NCBI GenBank assembly: GCA_013397865.1
Contig: VZTI01003643.1
Span: 705,129 to 769,128, forward strand
Direction of reading: 5' to 3'
From: Struthidea cinerea
Taxonomy: Eukaryota > Chordata > Aves > Passeriformes > Corcoracidae
Length of the DNA: 64,000 nt
Shown here in pieces: positions 1 through 11,200 of the stretch; position 1 is the first letter of the stretch; each line of letters starts with the position of its first letter. The notes under the pieces were generated by a model. It was given only the letters and a program-made list of their open reading frames with translations, had not been told where the DNA came from and searched no databases. A program made the position numbers and the translations under genes.

Positions 1-600
1 CGTCCGTCCGTTCATCCATTCATCCCTCCCTCCCTCCCTCCCTCCTTCTTCCCCGTCGCTGTCCGTGCCGGCGCTCCCCGGGGAGCGCTCCCCGAGCCGC
101 GCTGCGCTCCGCCGGTGTTTGCTCGCTGTCCTGTCCGCCAGCTCCTCATCCCTTGTTCCCCCGTCCCTCGAGAGCATCCCGGCCTGAAGCACCGCCCGGG
201 CTGCCTGTGCCATCGGCCCCTCGCAGCTGTCACCGCGTTCGGCTGGCAGCCCCTCTCGGCTCCGCGTTTCGTGTCTGGGTCCCGGTGCCGTGCCCGGTCC
301 CTGCGATCCCTGGAGGTGTCGGTGTGTCCTTGCCGTGTTCCATCCCTGCCCAGCCTCTCCTCTCCCCTTGCTCCATACCCACCACCCCTCCCCACGCTGA
401 GGATTTTTATCTCCTTAAGCAATTACCGCTGCTGGGGCTCTCTCAGCTCTCGTGGTGACAGTCGCTGTCGCGGTGGACCAGTGCCACCAGTGTCCCCAGG
501 GCTGCTGCCAAATCCGAGCCACCTGTTTAACGTCAGCACAGCACCCACCCTGAACCATACCCGGCTCTCCCGCGGCAAAGCGCTGCTATTTAGCCTCTCT
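1..600. promoter_or_regulatory. CpG-rich segment, possible shoulder of the NCAM1 promoter island
   Basis: The first ~500 bases are GC-rich with many CpG dinucleotides (for example around 60-115 and 190-320), unlike the CpG-poor DNA after ~700. No NCAM leader codons (a hydrophobic signal peptide ending just before Ala-Ser-Leu-Gln-Val) are found here, so exon 0 should lie upstream. Being the downstream flank of the leader-exon CpG island is inference from composition. A short CCCT tandem repeat lies at about 23-45. Confidence 0.35.
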
Positions 601-2600
601 TTAATTTAAAACAAAAATAACCTAGTGCTTGTTAGAGGGTCTGTATAATAACGGAGGGGTTGTGCTCCCGTTCCCAGCAGCTCTTCCCCGTATCCAGCTC
701 TGCATCTGGCCCGGCCACACCCTCCCATCCCCGTCTCTGCACATTCCTGCTCTCACCCGTGCTGAGATGCCAGACTGCTCCCTGCGATTGCACAGCCATC
801 GCCTCCCTGACACATTCACACAGCCTTTCTCAGCTGTGGGAGGGCACAATAAAGCGGTTTGGTTGGTTGTTGGTTTTTTTTTTTTTTTCCAGGGGAAATA
901 AATGGGAGTAAGCAAAAGAAAAATTATCTGCATATCATCTGTTGCCCGACTCAAATACATGTTTATCCAATAATAATAATTATGAATATGGAGACTGCCT
1001 AGGGAGCTGCACAGCTGGAACTGTTAAATCAGCATAAAATGGAGAACACAAAAACCAAATAAAATATTAAAAAGCTAGAACAAAGCAGCAGCAGTGTTTA
1101 TGGTGAAAGCAGCACCAAGCACATCAAGCTCTGCTTTCCACCCTAAAGGATGCTCTGCTCTTGTACCTTCTTTTTTTTTCCCAGCTGGGCTCACCGCTCT
1201 GTGATGGGGGAGAAGGGATTTTGCTTTGGAGGCTGGGGAGATGTCAGTGCAAGAGGGTGTTTTATTTATTTTAATTTATTTTATTATATTTATTTTATGA
1301 TCGTGCTGCTAATGAAACCTTAAGCTTAAATATAAGAGGAGGCAAGAGAGAGATATTTATTAGTGAGGAATCCCTGAGGAAACTGTTGTCTGAGCAGAGC
1401 TGTGGGGTAGGTTCACAACCAAACCACGCCTTTTATGTCTTTTAGAATAATTCCACGTTTTGTGTGTATCCCCGTGGCCTGTGATAGTGCTGATTTATTT
1501 CGTCTGCTGTAAAATTAAAACATTCTCTGATAATTTAGAAGCTGATTTATAGACAGAGCAGATGGCTCCTCTCCTTTCATGTACATCCTGAGAGCTATGG
1601 TTTCCTGAAGAATAGAGAGTATTTTGTATCAACTTTATCCCCTTGACACTTGAACTTGAAAATTCCCGACTTGACTCTTGGGTTGTTTTTTTGTTGTTGG
1701 GTCTTTTGCGCGTGGGTTTTGTCGGGGTTTTTTTAAGGACATTTAATGTAATAGTAACTTAATGAATCTTCGGTTTTCAAGTGTTAAAGTTTGTGGCTGC
1801 TCTCCAGGCTGAAAGTGCCTTCACTTTTCTTGGCTCATCTCCAGAAATATATTTTAAGGATAGACTGCTCTGCCGTCGGGTACAAGTGATGGTTTCTCGT
1901 GGATAGAGAATGCCATGGAGGGTTTTCATGGGTTTTCCTGTTTGTTTGGGGGTGGGAGGGCGATGCCATGGATTTCCTCCACGGGCTGCCAGGGAAGCAG
2001 AACCAATTGCTGGGGGAGGAGGAGGAGGGGATCCTGCATCTGCTGCCATCAGTCTGCGAGGAACAGAGGGACAGCTCGGGGAGGAGACAAAGCACAGTTT
2101 ATTTCCTCGTTTAAAAGGCCATCCTGCAGTTTTTCTCATTATTTAACACACCTGGTGACAGAAAAAAGGCACAGTTCTGGGGTTTTTCGTGGCTTTCTGG
2201 TGTGGTTTTGGAAGCATCGGTTTTGCAGTGTATTGCAGTGTGATTCCAACTTAAGGTGGGCATTATGAACTTGCCCAAATGCCTCTGCAGGCAGCCTGGG
2301 AGAAGCTGTTTCCTTTGGAATTGTGTCGTGGCTTTGCTGCAGGGAATTATGAGAAAGGTTCGAGTATCTGATGCTACCATGGCAGTGTTCTTCAGGTGCA
2401 GTGAAAAGATGATGTCTTTGTTTATTTCCCAATCCTGTCCCTTCCCAGGGGTGTGAAAAGTGGCGTGAAACAAGCAAAGCGACTCACCTGTAAATACCAA
2501 AGGTTGAAAACGATGAGGAAACAGAATTGTGGTGTTTTCCTTGCTGTTTATAAACAGGGAGAATGGGAATAACTCGGCTGAGGGTGTGTCTGTGCAGGGA

Positions 2601-2617
2601 ACTACGGCTCCCAGCAG
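2601..2617 (+). promoter_or_regulatory. ZNF143/STAF-like motif
   Basis: The bases ACTACGGCTCCCAGCAG resemble the ZNF143 (STAF) consensus ACTACAATTCCCAGCA, with the CCCAGCA core intact. It is a lone motif without an obvious CpG island, so function is uncertain. Confidence 0.25.
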
Positions 2618-2691
2618 CTCCTCTCTCCTGGATGGTTCCTCTGCGCATGTTTTTTAGGAATTAATGTGTCGCTTTTCATCCCAACACTCCC

Positions 2692-2692
<1 letters not shown>

Positions 2693-2739
<47 letters not shown>
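2693..2739 (+). repeat. poly(A) run, 47 nt
   Basis: An uninterrupted run of 47 A, preceded by CCCC and followed by GAGCCACC. No recognisable retroposed body lies upstream and I see no clear target-site duplication. It may be a mononucleotide microsatellite or the tail of an unrecognised retroposon. Confidence 0.9.
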
Positions 2740-2745
<6 letters not shown>

Positions 2746-3227
2746 CCAGGCAAATAGACTTTGAGCCATCCAAATCACAGAAGCAAATTTGAAGGTCAGC
2801 TGGCTGTGGCTCCTTTTGTTTAGGAAAACACATTAGCATGGAGCAAAGGGCTGGCTGTGCACAGGGATGGAAATGAGGAGGGCTTGGCAGCAGGGCCATT
2901 ATGGCCCCGCAGTTCCTGGTGGGGAAATGCAGCTGCTCATTAGGAACGATGCCTTTTGGAGTGACCGGGAGAGCCAAATGGCAGCGCCTGCTCCTGCCGG
3001 TCGGGTTGTCTCAGGCTGCCACTGCAGGCGGGTTTTTCCGGGGTTTTTGGTTTGCGGTGTAGATGGAACAGAGAAAAATGGATAAAAATCAAGGATAAAT
3101 TTCACATTAAAATAGATGTATGGCTTAAAATCCAGTGGTTTCCACTGTATCGATGGGAAGGCAGATTATCCCTGTTGGTGCAGTCAGTGATGCCTGCAGC
3201 TGCCAGACCTTCCAAATGACAGGTAAG

Positions 3228-3365
3228 GGATGGAGTCACCATCCCTGGAAGTGCCCAGAAACGTGTGACCGTGGCACTTCAGGACAGGGTTCAGTGGTGA
3301 ACGTGGTGGTGGTGCAGGGTTGACAATGAGACTTGGTGATCCTCAAGGTCTTCCAACCTTAATGA
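3228..3365 (+). mobile_element. CR1 LINE 3' fragment
   Basis: Matches the typical avian CR1 tail: ACCATCCCTGGAAGTG, then a GTGGCACTTCAGGACA-like segment, then GATCCTCAAGGTCTTCCAACC and AATGATTCTCTG. It is the 3'-most part of a 5'-truncated, non-coding copy in the + orientation. Boundaries are approximate. Confidence 0.75.
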
Positions 3366-3382
3366 TTCTCTGGTTCCACAAA

Positions 3383-3560
3383 AAGCAATTTCAGGAGGAA
3401 TTTCTTCATGGAAGGGGTTAAACATCGGCTGCCCTGGGAGGTTTGGATTCCCCATCCCTGAGGTGTCCAGGGAGTTACTGGACAAGGTGGGGATTGGTCA
3501 CAGCTTTGACTCAATGTCCTTGGAGGGCTTTTCCAACCTCAGTGATCCTGTCATTCCGTG
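3383..3560 (+). mobile_element. second CR1 LINE 3' fragment, same orientation
   Basis: Begins near the GAGGAATTTCTTCATGGAAGG block and runs through GGCTGCCCTGGGAGGT, CCCCATCCCTGAGGTGTCC, GGTCACAGCTTTGACTCAATG and CTTTTCCAACCTCAGTGATCC, ending in a degenerate ATTCCGTG terminal repeat. It is a separate insertion from the copy ending at about 3365, since the same tail motifs occur twice in order. Confidence 0.8.
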
Positions 3561-4854
3561 AAAAACCTTGTGCCAGAACACGCTGGGGTGTACAGGGGAG
3601 GTGCTGACGTATTTGAAAATACCCAAAGCCACCTGAAAGCTTCCTCAGAGCAGTTTTTGGATCCCGTTACAGCTTTGGTTTCTGAGGTTGCTTTTAACAC
3701 AAGAATTTATATACTGGAGGTGCTTCAGCTAAATTCCGACTTGGACAAATGTGGGACATCAACAGCCTCAGTCCTGAGAGCTCCAGATCTCCAGGCAGCT
3801 GCCGGAAAAGCTGATTTTTGGGGAACAGCACACAATGGGAGGTTTATCCTGCAAAGCAAGTGCAAATTGCTTTAAGATTCCTCTGAAGAAGCACCAGCAG
3901 CTGTGGGGTGTAGTCACACAGAGCTGTGCTTAAGAGCTGGGGGAGTTATCCAAATTCTTAAAAGTGAATAATAATTAGGACGGGGATCTGGTGTTTGCAG
4001 CAGAAGTCAGGGAGCCATGTTGGGTTTGAACAAAAAAAAAAAGAAAAGTGAGATGCTTGTGCCTGAAGATTGAAGCTGAATGTCTCAGCTTCCCTCTGCA
4101 TGCTCAGAAAAAGAGCTGGGGTTTGGGAATGTGGGAGATTTTCAGCTCTGTAATTGCTCACTGTAGGTTCTGTGCTCCTGCCCTGCCAGGTAGTGGAGGG
4201 ACCAAAGGTCTGTGAGACCCTGACTGTCCCCAGGTAAATTCAGGCTGGAAACCAGGTCACAGAGGGGACAAAGCCCGGGAGTGACAAAGGCCAGGGAGTG
4301 GCAGGCCCTGCTCCTACAGGAGCAGTCATTCCTGCTGCACTGGCCATGGCAGGGATGCAGCCCTATATCCGTAAATCTGATGCAAGGAAATTAAGTTTAG
4401 GCTGCAGGCAGTAATGGGATACGGGGCAGGGTTGATCCATCCTCTATTTGCATCCCAGATCTTGTGACAGGACAGATGCAGGGGGTGTTGGGAAAGCTGG
4501 GAGTTGGCTGGTTCAGTGCAGCCTTGGTAGAGTAACGTGGAAAATATTTGGGAAATCCATTGAAATGATTGATTTCTTAGAATGGGGAGCCCGTTTGATT
4601 TATTTTGAGTTAAATACCCATCACTTCACCAGGGCATTGTCAGCCAGGACAGAATCAATTTAAAGAAACTCTTGATTGTTCTGATTGCTCCAGAATCGTC
4701 AGTCTCATCATGTCTTGAATAAAATATTTATGTTTTCTTTATAGCTGAGTTTTAAGACTGTTACAGCCATTGGGTAAATCAGGGTAGGTACTTTCCACAA
4801 TTTGTTACTAAAATCAGGCAAGTCAGGGTAATTTTCTAAAAATCCACCTGCTCT
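3561..4854 (+). other. NCAM1: intron stretch, no feature
   Basis: Nothing recognised beyond a short A-rich tract at 4031-4045. No exon-like or repeat-family sequence seen. Confidence 0.6.
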
Positions 4855-5315
4855 TCACTGCTGAGGCCACGTTTGGGGTGCAGGGTCCAATTCTGGGCTG
4901 CCCAGTGCCAAAAAATCAGTGGATTTACTGGAGAGAGTCTGGAAGAGGGACTGGAGCATCTTTGGTGTGAGAAGAAGCTGAGACTGGAAAGAGAAGACTC
5001 GAGGGGATGTGGATGTGGATAAATCCCTGCTGGGAAGGAGCGAAGACAACCAGGACCTCCCCAGTGATGCCCAGGGACAGAACAAACTGGAATACAGCAA
5101 ATCCTGTCTGAACATATGAAAACACACCAAAATCCCTACTTTTTTTGTTGGATGAATCATGGAAGAGGTTGAGTGGAGAGATTGTGAATCCTCCATCCAT
5201 GGAGCCTTTCAGAAGCCACCTAGCCAGATCCCTGGTGTCCTCCTGCAGCTGCCTTCCCCTCCTGGACTGGATAATCGCGAGGTGTCCCTTCCAATCTCGA
5301 TTATTCTGTGATTTT
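4855..5315 (+). mobile_element. CR1 LINE 3' portion, ~460 nt
   Basis: The longest CR1 copy in the window. Recognisable in order: GAGGCCACGTTTGGGGTGCAG, TCCAATTCTGGGCTGCCCAG, GGACTGGAGCATCT, GAGAAGACTCGAGGGGATGT, a TAAATCCCTGCTGGGAAGGAG block, AACATATGAAAACACACC, GGAAGAGGTTGAGTGGAGAG and the terminal CTTCCAATCTCGATTATTCTGTG. These correspond to the end of the reverse-transcriptase ORF and the 3' UTR. The reading frame is broken, so it is non-functional. Confidence 0.85.
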
Positions 5316-6039
5316 CCTACCTCTACTCTTATAAAAACAGTTTTAATAGAAGCTTATTTGAATATTTAATTTACCTTTTCTTCTTTGTTTATATTAATGA
5401 TATTTATCACCCTTGAATCTTTAAGATAAATAAGAATGTTAGTGATTTTTTACGGGTTTATGGTTAATTATAATTTACCACACTGATTAACATGAAATAT
5501 AACTCCAAAGACATGAATGGGAGTGTGTAAATCTGTGTAAAGAAATGGGGAATTGTGTGAAATAGAGCGTTGGAGGAAGAAATCAGTCAGGTGACATATT
5601 CAGGTTACATTTTGGGCAGAGTTTGGTCTGAATCCGTGCTTGAAATTCACGGTCCTTTCCAGAGGAGAGACCTGGCTGAGCTGTGGAGTTGAGCAGGTGA
5701 TAAATGATGAAGTGATAAAGATTTTAGACAATGGAAATAGAAAATTGTTGCCTCCAAATCTGAATGGGCTTTTCCAGATGTTTAATATCTCTTGTCCCAA
5801 AAGCAACTCTATAAAAAAATTCTTAAATTGTCACAGCAGCTGCAATATATTCCTGCAGAATTTAGTTAATTGTCCCTGAAATCAGTCTGTAGGATTGTAA
5901 ATGTTCTTGTTTTATGAAAAAAACCCTAAACATTTATTTAAAAAGTGCAGTTCTTTTTACCACGAAGATTGATGTGCATTAAACTTTCAGAAACTTAAAT
6001 CCCTTTTTTTTTTTTCAGCGCCTTCATATGCGGGATATT
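5316..6039 (+). other. NCAM1: AT-rich intron stretch
   Basis: Very AT-rich, particularly 5330-5500, with several TTAAT/TAATT cores and a T run just before 6019. No coding or repeat-family signal. AT-rich homeobox-type cores could mark a conserved noncoding element, but nothing in the sequence alone shows this. Confidence 0.4.
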
Positions 6040-6560
6040 CAGGGCTGTGTTTCACCGTGCTACAAAGGAGGAGCAGCCAGTTTGGTGGTGTTTGCACACT
6101 GTTGGCAAATTGGGCTTTAACGCGCGGCATCATTGCATAATCTGATGTTTCAAATAAACACGGGCGGTAATTGAGGGGACCTCGGAGTTCGGGGATGCTC
6201 GGCGGTGGTTCTTCAGAAGCCCACTAAAGAGCAGCCTGCCTTTGCATATTAATCACCCTCTCAAAGGAGCGCTGCCTTATTTGCATTGTGCCGGCACCGA
6301 GGAGTCCCAGAGCGTGCCCGAAGGGAGGCGGGGGGGCCGGGATTGTCGTGCTCAAAAGGGTTTTTATTCCGTTCAAGTGGCAGGGCTGAGAGCGGCAGAA
6401 TCCGGGCAGCGTCTGGGGAAGGGCAGCCCCGCTCCGAGCTCGGAGCGCCGCGGTGCCGCCCGCTCGCAGTGAAGCCTGCAGACAGCTGTGGCTGCTCGGG
6501 CAGTCAGCGTCTAAAGTAAAATACCGGCCGATTGTTGCGTGGTTCTGCCTTTTGGGATCA
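6040..6560. promoter_or_regulatory. candidate intronic regulatory element: CpG cluster with octamer sites
   Basis: A local CpG-containing, GC-rich block (6115-6210 and 6290-6545) within AT-rich intron. It holds TTTGCATATTAATC at 6241-6254 (octamer half-site plus a TAAT core), a perfect ATTTGCAT octamer at 6279-6286, and ATTGCATAATC near 6132-6142. POU factors (OCT/BRN) bind such octamers. The combination suggests an enhancer or minor promoter. Conservation and activity are untested, so this is inference from motif density. Confidence 0.4.
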
Positions 6561-6904
6561 CAGCAGGCCCCGCTCCAGGCCGTGGTGCCTTTGGGAAACA
6601 CGGGGACGGGGTAAAGGTTGGGGGGATTTCAGGTTCACAGCCTGAGTTTGGGAATAACAGGATTTCACCGCGTTCCTCTGGCGGTGTGGTTTTCTGTAGC
6701 TTCAGCTGCTGCTTTGGGGCAGTGTGGGGTGAGGTGTTAATGAGCCGTGTCTGTACAGAAAAATCCACAAAAGGGGAGATTTTGGATCCTTTTCTTTGTA
6801 CAAGTCTCAAAAAACCCCCAGATATTGAAACATGGACTGTAGTGAGCAGTAGAGATGTTTCAGTGGGTGATAGGTTGGTATTCTGAAGGAGAAGATATAC
6901 AGAT

Positions 6905-6932
6905 TATATATATATATGTATATATATATATA
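6905..6932. repeat. (TA)n microsatellite
   Basis: Alternating TA dinucleotides with one G interruption at 6918. Confidence 0.9.
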
Positions 6933-7759
6933 TTTACTCACGTATATAGTAGTACAGTATAGTGGGAATTTTATTTTGGCACAATGAGCAGGGGAATTGG
7001 GCTGCAAATTGTGGTTGTGAGTAACCAGCAGCTCTCATTGTGAGGACAGGTGAAAACTGATCCATCCCTGTAGTGACACTGGTTCTGCTAAGAAAACCTT
7101 TTGTTGGAAGGAAAAACTGCATTTCAGACAACCAATATCACTGTGCTCCCCAAACCCAAAGATGTTATCCTATGTTTGTGTTTAATCAATATTATTGAGC
7201 TGTTTGCTGAAGTCCTTGGTGTCTCTTTCCTCCTGCTTATCCTTGCTTTATCAACTCCTTGGGCATATTTTCTTACAGTTGATTATTTTGTTTTGCTAGA
7301 AAACTGGTAGAGAGTTCCCTCTTCGTGTGAATTTTGGGAGTGAGGTTATGTAAAGCAGCAGTTTCCAAACAGGTATCCAAGGAGCTAAAAAAGCCACAAC
7401 AGCCTTGAGTGATGATGTTCAGGCTGGGCTGAGGTTTAACTTGGAAAGGTCTTCGTGGAAACCAATCACTGCAGTGGAGCTTTTTTGTGTGTTTATTGTT
7501 GTTCTCTGTGTTCAAAATGGTATTTTTGTAGTGAACATGAGGAATTTTTGTAATTTGGTGATGCTGTTAAGGCAACAAGATGGGGAGAGCGTTCTTCTGC
7601 TAAATGTTAATTTTGCTGTATTTTAGTGACAATTGTTGGGTTTATGTGTGGATGTTTTGGGGTAGGAATGGGTGGGTTTTCATGAGGTAGCAGAGCTTTG
7701 CCTGTGTCACTGTGGTCAAACCCCAAACCATCCCTGCCAGACAATTCCCATTTATTTCC

Positions 7760-8240
7760 CTCATAATTTCATATAAAGCTCCTTGCACTTGCAGTATTTA
7801 GAGGTTAAGTGTAGCAGCAAATACTAAATACAACCGATATGGCTATTTCCCTTTAATGAGAACTGCCTTCATATTGTTTTTATCTCATTAATATTAATTG
7901 TGTGCAAGCTGTGGCACTTATTGTGATGAAGCACTTAGTGCCCACCTGGGTGTGCTCTGAAAGCCTTAAAATAACCGTTTTTAAACCTTCTTTTAAATTT
8001 GTTAATGTGCTTAACAGAGTCTGTACAGCTCAGGATCTAGTGAGCAAAATGCCCACTCATTGTTAGCTAATTATAATATTTTAGGACTTAATTTTGCGTT
8101 TTTCAGTATGTTAATAACGAGAGAAACTCATCAGACACTTGTGCACGGCATTTTAGCGAAATACAATCAACAGCTGCTTGGCCAAGGAACTTACTGAATT
8201 ATTATGAGCCTGCAGGAATCAAAATAGCAGAGAACTGGAG
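7760..8240. promoter_or_regulatory. candidate conserved noncoding element (homeodomain motif-rich)
   Basis: AT-rich DNA dense in homeodomain cores: CATTAATATTAATTG at 7886-7900 and GCTAATTATAAT at 8066-8077, followed by a CAGCTG E-box and TTGGCCAAGG near 8173-8190. It lacks repeat-family signatures and coding potential. This composition is typical of developmental noncoding elements, but conservation cannot be judged here. Confidence 0.25.
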
Positions 8241-11200
8241 CCGTGTTTCAGTTGTGTTTGCAGCAGATAATCCCCAGAAGTGTAACGTGCTTTTAGGGCT
8301 GGGAGCAGACACACGGAATTACTGCACACTCCCCAGATCCTCCTGCCGTTTAATCTCTTCATGATCTCTGGGATGCAACTGGAAGGCACTCAGCGTTTAT
8401 TCCGTACTTCCTGGTGGCTGGGGTTTGTTGGGAATGAAGGAGGGAAGCTGGGATACATGAGGGGAATAAACTGTGTACATTTATTTATTGTAGACAGTCT
8501 GGAACAACTTTTGTTTTGCTGCAGAGAACTCACTGTAAGAAGAGCTACAGCACCAGAGATTTAATTTCATATTGATTCACTTCTAGCTTTGCCATTTTAT
8601 TTTATTTGGGGATGGGCTTTGGCCATTTCACTCTCTAATTTTTCTCCATTTCTCTGTAAAATGAGTACTTCATGAAATACAAGCAAACTTGGAGTAGTTT
8701 GTGCTTCGTGGACAAAAATAACGTGGTGCTGCAGTGATTGTTTGTGGTTTTAATTCCCCACTTCAGGGTAGCATGAATATTAGCTCCAGAGCAGGAAATA
8801 CTGTGAAATATTTCTGTTTAACAGAAAAAAAGTTATTTTTGTCTAGAAATGGGTACTTCTGTTGGATGCTTTTATTCCTGGCAAAAAAGAAGTGTGTTTT
8901 TTGTGGTCATGCTGGTGTGCAGTTTGTTTTTGCGCAGTATCAGGCACGAGGAGGTAAATCCTGCTTTTACCCACGTCAGGGACAGTCCCAGGGAACATCC
9001 AGGCAGGAATTTGTCTCACCTGCTCACAGGTACTGAGGGATCACCTGGCCCTGGGAAAATTCCAAGAGGCTGCTTGAGTAAAGATCAGTGGAAATCTGCA
9101 GAATGGCCACTTATTTCTAAATAAATGACTGGTGCTGATCTTTCTTACACCTGCTGAAAAAACAGGGATTTCACTGAAAGAGGAAATGGTTTTTTTTTTT
9201 TCCCACCCAGGCCCTGCCTTGCTGCTCACACTGCAATTAATGTGACCTGCTGCTCATTAATGACTTGCTGTGGGTGGGTAGGGGAAAACACAGCAAATTC
9301 ATGAAAGCAGGGCTCTTTTCCTTGCTGGATGCTCTCAGCTCTGCTGAAGGGGAGCACTGGGAGGATTTAAACCAATCTGTCAACATTTGTGCTATTTCAC
9401 ACTTAGGTTCCTTTGTTAGAACAAAAATCTCCTTTGTTTGCAACCAGCAAATCTGAGCATCAGCAGCAAAGCATTGCTATTGGGATATTTTTTCCCTCCG
9501 TCTCTCTTCCAGAAGAAAACTTGCACTTCAAACCCTTTGAATTGGGCTCTTTTTTTAAAAAACACACATTTTCTGGAGCAGCTTTTTCCATTCTTTTACT
9601 AAGGAGTCATTGAATATTCAAGGTAAAAAGGTGCACTTGGAGCAGAAGCTGCTGGAGCAGTGCCTGGAGTGTGTTTGCCTTGGGTTTTTCTGTGTTCTAG
9701 GCAAACACACTTCAGATATTTCTGCTTTTATCAATGGCAGTCGTTGGTGTTTGCTCATAAAACAATAGTAGAAATAAGTGTTTTATACACAAGCTTGTGG
9801 GTTTTGCATCATTTTAATGTGAAAATAATAACTTGTGGGAGAGGAGAGAACTCTAAAGGCTGTCCTTTAGGACAGCCTCTGTTACTGCTGTCTAATACCA
9901 ATAAATCAAAGCTTTTTTTTGCTTTTTAATAGGTGTGCTTAAGTTTCTGATAACCTGTCTCTGTTTTAGTTACTCGTTAATCCCCAAAGAAAAGGCTGAT
10001 TGTGCCAGTTACCTGCAGATGAAAGTCCTATTGAAATCCCCATTATTTTGGTTAAAAGAAACTATTTTTATATGAAGAATTCTTGTTTTTTGAGACTGGC
10101 TCTAGATTTGAATGAGACCACAACCCCATCGTGGGCCACTTTTGTTGTGTTCAGCCCTGAATTTCAGGCTCTGGTTTGTAGCTGCAGTCGCTCTGGCAGG
10201 TCTGGAGAGTGATCAGTGCCCTATTCCAAAGCTTCTGTGTATTCCCAGGAGTTGTTTTTCATCAACCTAAATTGGTCCATCCAAAGCAGCCTCGAGATAA
10301 AAATAGCGAATCCCAGACTCACTCATTTTGTGCGCTCAGGCCCTGCATTATTGATGTATTCCTGCAGTGTCCTCTGTGTCCAAAAGGTTCATTGTGTGTG
10401 ATTTATTATTTAGTGGCACATGCAGAAGTACCTCCAAGCATTAAAAAAGCGAAAGATAAAGGTATTTTCTTATCAGGTGAATGGTTCTCTTATCTCCTTT
10501 TCCTTGAAGATTGCAGCGAGTAGTGTGACCAGAGGAATTTGGTTGGAGTGGTGAGTGAAAGCAATGCTGCCGATTCCCTCGGAATTTAGCACTTTAAATG
10601 GATTAGAACTAAAAATATCCCTGCCTGGCATTGCGTCAGAGCCAGAAGCCTTTCAGAGTATCTGCATTTCCATGTTTGATGGCAATTTAAAGAGAGTCCC
10701 ACGTTGGAGCTAAGTGGGAGCGCTGTGAAGGGGAACCAGGATTCTTCACTGGAGCAGTTGGGCAAAACTGTAAAATTCACGGGTGTTGCTAAATGGGAGG
10801 CCACAGAAGCAGCATTTGGGAAGGAAAAGGTGATTTTTGCTACAGACAGGATGTGTAATTCTCTTCTTGGATATGTGGAAGCCTTAATTAATCTCCCTTT
10901 GTAACTTTGGGGTGGGATCTTGCAGCACCTGGACCACATCTTGTTGGTCTTGTTGGTGAATTCTGTTGCCAATTAATTCACTCATAGCTCATATTTTTGG
11001 GTTTTTTGTTAGTAATGGTGTGTGAGCACTCCTTATAATCCCATAAACCCAGAAATGCTATTTTAACAATGGAAAGGGAACGAATCACATTTTGTGCTTA
11101 CCTAAAAGCCTGGAATTTCACCACCACAAAGGCGGAGACTTTGATGTAACTTGTGGTGTGTGTTCCTGTTTTGTTTGGACAAATTTTACTTTCCTAGAGC

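Larger units (their letters stand above)
601..3227 (+). other. NCAM1: intron stretch after the leader exon
   Basis: No coding sequence recognised. It contains a run of 15 T at 874-888, AT-rich DNA at 1260-1340, a ZNF143-like motif at 2601-2617 and a 47-nt A run at 2693-2739. Short open frames in all directions have no recognisable domain. Confidence 0.7.

Noticed and set aside
1..600. Possible NCAM1 leader exon in the CpG-rich start
   Set aside because: No Met followed by a hydrophobic signal peptide in a frame that ends at a donor compatible with exon 1.
849..854. AATAAA followed by a T-rich stretch as a polyadenylation site
   Set aside because: No upstream coding exon on this strand within the window; the hexamer is expected often by chance.
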